The notes beneath the pieces were generated by a model. It was not told the origin of the DNA. It saw only the letters and a program-made list of their open reading frames with translations, and ran no database searches. 64,000 nucleotides of DNA from Corbicula japonica (lineage: Eukaryota; Mollusca; Bivalvia; Venerida; Cyrenidae), in NCBI GenBank assembly GCA_038501625.1, contig JAZAYU010000054.1, positions 186,001 to 250,000 on the forward strand, given 5' to 3'. Positions 57,210 to 64,000 of this stretch are shown piece by piece. The position numbers and the translations under genes were made by a program. How positions within the stretch are numbered: the first letter of the stretch is position 1; each line of letters opens with the position of its first letter.

Positions 57210-57546
57210 TAATAAACATATTATGTATCTGCGCACGATACATTCATCATAAACATATTGTGTATCTGCGCACAATACATTCATTATAAACATATTGTGT
57301 ATCTGCACACGATACATACATCATAAACATATTGTGTATCTGCGCACGATACATTCATTATAAACATATTGTGTATTTGCGCGCGATACGTTCATTATAA
57401 ACATATTGTTTATCTGCGCACGATAATTCATTATAAACATATTGTGTATCTGCGCACGATACATTCATTATAAACATATTGTGTATCTGCGCACGATACA
57501 TTCATTATAAACATGTTGTGTATCTGTGCACGATAGATTCATTATT
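57210..57546. repeat. 37-bp minisatellite, nine copies
   Basis: Unit 'ataaacatattgtgtatctg' plus 'cgcacgatacattcatt'. It lies about 100 bp after the last recognised exon of the IgGFc-binding-like gene. Confidence 0.95.
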
Positions 57547-60372
57547 GTATGTGTCAACTCAATCCTTTTCCAAGTTGACAAAACAAGGAAATCTAGAAGA
57601 TTGTTATTTATTTAGTTTGACACATGCATGTCAATTTTTACTGCTTGGATTGTTTATGTTTGACACAAATTTAACATAACCGGTTTTAACTGCACATTCA
57701 ATCTAAACGGTCGTGAAGACGAATTCATCATCATCGCAAAACCTTCTGCGTAAAATTTAAAGACCATTTCGGAGCAAGCTCGTCAAAGAACATTGGGTTT
57801 GCTTAGTTAGTGCAGGCTGTGGTTCAACCGAGTCTCTTTTCTAAGGAAAACTTGACCCGAATAACCCCGAGAACTCCACTTAACCCGTTTTCATCGATCC
57901 TTGTTTGATGGGATTATGTCGCTTGCGTTTGTTCGTCTAATTACAGTAGCTTCTTTTTACAGTTTCTTCATTAAATCAAAACAACAGAACAGAACGGAAG
58001 AACAGAAGAACGCTTATGTTTCTATGTTGCAATACCTTATCTAAAGTTTGTTTCAAAAGAGAGTCATATAATGTCACCTATTTCAAACCGAATTGATGAA
58101 TTAAAGAATCAAACAACCAAAAGGCATTGAGAGTTCGGTACTTTCGCTGCACATACTGTAATACACCCAACAAGGTCTATAAATGAAACTTTTACTCGCA
58201 AAGCTGCTACAAAATTCAGCAACCATATAAATAAACTAATCATCAGACATGAAAAAATCGGACAGTATATCAGTTTGCAAAACTAAGTGTTAAGTATTTA
58301 TGAGCTTTTTTCCATCGCATAATTCATCCCCTCATAAAATAATATGAACTAAGGCACTGCCTCTTATCGAGCTCTAGCTGTAATAATCTCGGATACTGTT
58401 TTATTGTTTGTCTTGTATTTGGTCAAAATATTAAAAAATAAATTGTGTCGAACATTTGTTAGCCTACTCATGCATGATGTAATTATGTGATTTTTGGAAA
58501 GAATTTAAGCCTGCATCAACTTTCTCTGAGTTCAGCTGCACAACTTGCAATTTGACTTTTACTAATCATTTGGGTTTTTAATGTGTAAAACATAAAGGTT
58601 TCTTGCTTAAAATTTTACAACCCAAATGTTTTCCATTCCATTAGTATCTCGTTTAACGCAATATTGAATATTGATAAATTCTTTATTGATACATGTAATT
58701 TCTAATAATTATGTCACATTGTGCGTGATATATTATTGACTGAAATATAAATTTTATTTTTTAGAATGTTACCTTGATTAAACTCGAATTTGTAAATTGT
58801 AATTGCACAAAATTGTGCCATGCTATTCAAAAATATATATGCACGTTTATGCATAAAGTTATAATCTAGATCTAAAAAGTACTGTTTATACATCACATTA
58901 ACACCACATCGAGACTTCAAGATGTAGTGTAATACATCATCTAGATTTTGGGGCATATTTGTGCAAAGTCATTTGAAAATATCTGCAGGAATGACAATGC
59001 CGTAAGAACTTTCAGTTATTAACAACAGTGATATTGAAAAAAAGCAATATGTGTATATCAGAAATCGCCACATTCACAAAACACAGCCTCACCACGCAGC
59101 GAAAATTTGGGTGAGTGGGGAGGGGTGTGAAAAATGACTGTTAAATACAATCCCTGAGGGATGAAACGATAACAATATTGATTGAAAGTACGAGGAGACG
59201 TTTTAAGGCCGCCACACAGCACAGACAAAACTACTGTGATTATAAAAAAGCAATATGTGCATATCAGGAATCGCCACAAGCTATAGATGTTGTGTGAAAA
59301 ATATTGTGACAATATGGTACATAATTGAGCCAAGTTACTTGAATGTGCATGATAGAGTTTCTTATTTAAGTTGAAAAATAGTTCAGCTATTGTGCCAAAA
59401 TAGATGAAATAATCTCAATCAATTAAAAATAAATATGTACAATGTCATTTAGTCTGATTATCCATATGTAACACTCCTTTACAGGTCTAAGTAACTGATT
59501 TGAAACAAAATGCTTCTGTATATCTATTTTCTTAACCAAATGAATTACTGTTGCCAATCAAATCATGCATTAAAAATGTTGTTGGTCTATTTTTTTAAAA
59601 ATATATAACAATGTTTAAGAGAACTCAGATTATTGTAAAACCTGGGAAAACATCAATTGGAAATAAAAATGTAATTATTCATAACCACTTTTGGATCTCG
59701 GTCTGGTAAGTATTTTATACATGTAATATATATATATATATATATATACTGGAAAATGTGAATTTCAAATTCTGAAGCTCATTCCAGTTGGTATTTTCTT
59801 ATTATATATTTTTTATTGCAGAAAAGTATGCATAACTACTGTAAAATAGTTAAATTTCTCTGAAAAAAGTTTTCTGTGTAAAAGTCAAGCTTAAGCATAA
59901 CCAAGTACCGGTATTTTCAGATTTTCACATGTATTTAAAAGAGGCAAAAAAAACCCCGCTGACATGGCAAGAAATGTTTTTCTTCCTCTTCACAGCAATC
60001 TACATTTTTATTTCAACAATTTAAATGATTATAAAAGCCTTGATTTTTTTTTATTTTCTAAAACACAACTTTTTGATGCTGAGCAAATTTAGTGACACCA
60101 TGCATATTTAACAAAATTTGCAAGAAAAAAACCCACAACAAAACAAAACAGACACCTTGTAAATAGTGTATTTGATTATGACATTGTACCTCAAATATAT
60201 ATTTTGATTATGAAATCATGTTGAAATGTGCACATAACAGAAAAAATGGTAATAATTATAGAACACTTTTAATTCCCAAAATGAGCACCAACTTGATATT
60301 TGATACACATGTAGTCTGCTTTCTGGCAATCATTTTGGTCCCAACTGATAACTGATAATGTAATGTGGAGAT
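57547..60372. other. AT-rich noncoding DNA
   Basis: Possibly intron of the IgGFc-binding-like gene. No further exon could be placed. 'gcaatatgtgtatatcagaa' plus 'tcgccaca' occurs twice, at 59045 and 59250. A (TA)n run lies at about 59729-59750. Confidence 0.35.
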
Positions 60373-60616
60373 TAACCCTTTCCTCCATGTACACATCTTT
60401 ATGTCATGGAAGAACTGTGTATAATCAGATCAGCCAGCACATCCATGATGTCTGTTCAGGATCTGCAATGTTTTCTTGTTTAAATCATTAAGTTATTTCT
60501 TCTGACCAAAAAGTGAACAGTGCAGATCCTGATCAGATTGCACAGATGTGCCAGCTGATCTGGATCTACACTGGTCTCATATGGGTAAAAAGGCATGTCT
60601 GTGGAGTAAAAGGGTA
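60373..60616. mobile_element. Foldback MITE, family Q (well preserved)
   Basis: 'taaccctttcctccatgt' to 'gtggagtaaaagggta', with 'aatcagatcagccagcacat' and 'gtgccagctgatctggatct'. Confidence 0.78.
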
Positions 60617-61785
60617 AATTTCTCTTTTATTTAAAATCTCATATTACGGTGTATTAAAATTTAAATGGTTTTAATCAGTGGTTACTTTGAGCAAATTATT
60701 GTCTATAAAATTTATAAAACCTGAAAGTTCATTCATTTAGGACATTCTGTCATGTATTTGGCCAAAATATATATATAAAAGTGTGTCTAACATTTGTTTG
60801 CTTACTCATGCATGATATAATAATGTGATTTTTGAGGTATCATGTCAAATAGGCCACAAGTCATTTCAGATAGTACTTGTAAGTCAAGTGTATATGACAA
60901 TCACTGTAAAGAGCTAGTTTTGTTTTTAGATTTACATAAGCTTTTAAAAATAGTATCGTTGTTAAATTGAAATCTAAAATTGTGCTTGTCATTCTGAAAC
61001 TCAAGAACAAATAAAAACATCATCTGATTGTCATTTTTGCTTTAAAATTTGGACTGTCATAAAAATTGGACTGTCATCAAAAAGTAAATTAATTTGTGTT
61101 ATAGTCATAATCTGCTCCCTACACCTACCCAAGGTGTTGATTTTATCATTTTTGTCAGGGTGTCACACTGTTATATAAGATCACAATTCACAACACTTCC
61201 AGTAACAGTAAGAGGTGCTAAGGTCATAGATCAAAAGAGCATATTGTCAAATAAATGATGTAAATTGTAGTTCTGATAGAACTTATTTTGTTCATATAAA
61301 ACATTTTTATATTTATCTTTGTTAATGTTTTTTTTTGTTTAAATTGCTATCGTAAAAAAGAAATAATTATAATGTTCTTTTCTTTTGTTGCAAAATTTTG
61401 TCAATTGTTTTCCCTGCTGTTTAGTCATTATAGTCTTGTACACAAATCTGGAAAAAGTACATGTATGTTGCTTTGTACAAAATGTCCAATCAATGAAGCA
61501 ACTTTTTGAAAAATATATTATAAAACATCATAAACTGACATGGAACATATTAACACAATGATAATAAAATCTTTATAAATAAAATAAAAATGTAGCCTAT
61601 TTTTATGGCCTATTTGAGCTTTTCAAAATAAAGTGTGGCCCATTTGACTTGTTTGTGGCCTATTGACTGTAATCCGTATACTAAACCAATGGTATTTGAT
61701 CGTAAATTTGGTGTGGATAGACTGATAACGATCCCAATCTATCAACCAAAACAATAAACACAAACATTATACCCAGTGTAGACCC
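60617..61785. other. AT-rich noncoding DNA
   Basis: No gene or repeat stands out. Confidence 0.35.
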
Positions 61786-61789
61786 TCAT

Positions 61790-61823
61790 TTATTTATTTT
61801 TTTTTTTGGGGGGGGGGGGGGGG
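61790..61823. repeat. Poly-T followed by a 16-base poly-G run
   Basis: A T-rich stretch passes straight into 16 consecutive G at 61808-61823, just before the LINE fragment. Confidence 0.9.
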
Positions 61824-61845
61824 ATAGGGCCGGGGCGGCCAGTTT

Positions 61846-62348
61846 CTTGAATGTTTTTGGAAAACAGGATCAGTCTTCAAAGACTCTGTGGTGTAGATTT
61901 GCTCTTGTGTCATGTGGTTTATAAAAATTATAAAATAAATCTCATAGGCCTCTCGCAACATCTCTCGCAATTGACACCACGAACAAATTTCTTAAAAGAC
62001 ACGTTCAGTTACTATAGTAGAGAAGTGTGGAATATTAAGCCAATAACAATACGTTCAGTTCAGTCACTCAATTTCTTTAAGCATCTTTTGAAACAATATC
62101 TATTTAATCTGTCGCAATCTTGATGTAATTAATAAATATACTATTTCTCATGTTTTAGTGAGTGTCTGTTGTGAAAGTCAAATGTTTTGTTTTAATTAAC
62201 ATTTAATGTTATTGTTTTTATAGAATTGTTTTGTAATTGTTATTTTTTTAAAGAAAGCCATATTGTGATAAAAGATTGACATCCTTTTGTTCAAACTTAA
62301 TATGTAACCTTCTAAAAATAAAGAATTTGTTATTATTATTATTATTAG
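61846..62348 (+). mobile_element. LINE 3' end (5'-truncated non-LTR retrotransposon)
   Basis: The frame to 62123 carries the C-terminal stretch typical of non-LTR reverse-transcriptase proteins: TPRTNFLKDTFSYYSREVWN, then IKPITIRSVQSLNFFKHLLK, and a stop. An AT-rich 3' UTR with 'aataaagaat' follows, then an (ATT)n tail at about 62331-62348. The catalytic part is absent, so this is a dead copy. The clade is not determined. Confidence 0.75.
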
Positions 62349-64000
62349 GCCTACCTCGTGTTCAGTTTTCGCCTATTTCACAAACACTATCTTCGACTGC
62401 CATGGGCTTACATGTCTGAATGACGAACATGACCAGTGAAAAAAAACTCTTATAGAAAACTGAATTGTGGCGCTGGTCTACGCTAAGCTCTGTGTGTCTC
62501 ACACTGTGAGTGACTGAACATTGCGAGATCCATTTCACAATTCAACTTCACATAAAAGTTGGTTCTCACCAGCCTTACATCTTGTTTTCAAGAAAAACTC
62601 CATGCATCTGATTTTTCCGTCACTGGGCTTTATTCTCCATTGAATTTAAAGGCCTAATAATCCACTGACAAGCTACCATTCAGTAGTTTTCAACTTGATT
62701 TCCTAAGTCTAAAATGGCCAAATGCTAGTATTGCTATTGGTTACAACGAACGACAACCTTCTCTCTAAACTAACGATTTATTTTTTTGCTTTCTAAAATG
62801 CTAGTCCGATAATAATGCCAACGGATTATAAATTTTAATTTTTAAAGATATTTTGCAATTAGCGATTTATAAAAAAAAGGCCAATAAACAAAATTTGTCA
62901 AAACAATACTTTGCCGTTAGTTTTAGCGGTCAGTTTTTTCCCGTGTTTACATTGCCTTATGCTTTGCACAGCCGGTAACCAGAGCAAACGTCCGGAACAT
63001 CGAAAAAAACTTGTTAGTGAATGGGCATTCTTGCGACCTTAAGACGAGCTAGAGCTCGATATTAATATGAAATTCTTTCTTGACAAACTGATGAATTCGC
63101 GCCAATGTAAGTAGCCGCAGAATTAGGCATGACATGGTTTTAACAGGATAAAACGCAAGGTCTTTCCAACGAGACAAAAGGCTTTCAAGAATTACAACTC
63201 GTATTTATTTTTATTTAGTACATAATACAGTTTTATTTTGATTTATTGTCAGTTTTATGATGTTCTTATTTAACCTGATATTTCTGCTCCATGTGGTGAA
63301 TATTTCAAAATTAACAGCTCGGTAAAATTTAAATAAGCCTGGTGACATTTTTATTATATTTTTATTATTTGGTAGGAAAAAAAGTTGACAAAACTGTTGC
63401 AATCGTCTTTAGAAGATACCTTTATGTATTTGTTTCTTTCTCCGACAGTTTCAACTATATTCGTTTTACACATTTTAATAAAACAAGCAGGGAAGTTTCT
63501 TGAACCTGACACAAAATGGTTTATAATCCTGATTTTACGTGCACTCTATGCACTGTGCTGAATGTACAACTAATACCGTGCAACTGGCACACAAAACCAT
63601 TTTCAACACTTACCACCTACCTTTTGAACCGCAACCCAACCTCGCACTAGTGCAGTTTTTCTGTGCATGTTTTAGTAATATGACTGATTGTGTGTACTAA
63701 AACTTACAAAACGCGTATAGATAACCTCAAAGACAAGCAAATACGACGGCACCTCCTAGCCAATCATTCAAGGGAAACAGTGCATACCATCTGTATCCCC
63801 CAAAATAAAGGATAGTTCGAGACTTAGTATGTTTATATACCGTAACTCACAATGATTTACATTTTGCATGGTACAAAATAAGCATAATAACATCAAGGTA
63901 GGAAATAAAAGTTGAAATCTAAACTAAAGTGCTAAAGTGAAGTACGGGGAGATTTTTTACAGCTATCACATGGCACTTAGAATATTAAATAAATAGATAG
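62349..64000. other. Noncoding DNA to the window end
   Basis: No supported gene. The last 60 bases ('gtacggggagattttttaca') resemble the repeat edges at 56236 and 59190. Confidence 0.35.

Noticed and set aside
63067..63106. Possible first coding exon (MKFFLDKLMNSRQ followed by GTAAGTAG)
   Set aside because: Good donor and start codon, but too short and without a partner exon in the window to support a gene.

Overview
This is animal genomic DNA, most likely from a marine bivalve mollusc. The genes have many short exons joined across GT-AG introns, intergenic DNA is AT-rich, and much of the window is tRNA-headed SINEs, small foldback elements (MITEs) and minisatellites. The SINE types, the B-box/beta-propeller and IgGFc-binding-like genes, and the tandem-repeat-bearing mobile element with 'gtgaccttgacctt' units are all familiar from bivalves. 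The species assignment is inference.

Layout. (1) 711-15104, minus strand: a complete TTC38 gene of 13 coding exons and 461 residues. Its introns hold ten or more foldback elements, a 42-bp minisatellite, a 2.6-kb mobile element nested in an older repeat array, a SINE, and an inverted fragment of one of its own exons. (2) 15.1-29.6 kb: intergenic DNA with a 16-copy 56-bp satellite at 25.7-26.6 kb, a duplicated segment and more foldback elements. (3) 29644-32430, plus strand: a three-exon gene with an apparent HEPN-like R-x4-H motif and its own polyadenylation signal. It is followed at 33060-37326 by exons for a B-box zinc finger joined directly to a beta-propeller. The B-box exon has no visible first exon, and its phase fits the upstream HEPN exons, so one locus may make two proteins. 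(4) 37.3-48.9 kb: mobile elements (piggyBac-type MITE, GC-rich foldback, nested MITEs) and a 49-bp minisatellite. (5) 49264-57104 and beyond, plus strand: the 5' part of a secreted IgGFc-binding-like protein whose introns hold long minisatellites. (6) 57.1-64 kb: noncoding DNA plus the 3' end of a LINE at 61.8-62.3 kb.

No operon or joint pathway links the genes. TTC38 is a conserved housekeeping-type gene of unsettled function; the other two loci look like expanded, immune- or mucus-related bivalve families. The most unusual points are the possible HEPN/B-box/propeller locus, the duplicated splice acceptor and inverted exon copy in TTC38, and the repeated insertion of one MITE family into another. 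All splice sites were read by eye and lack transcript support.
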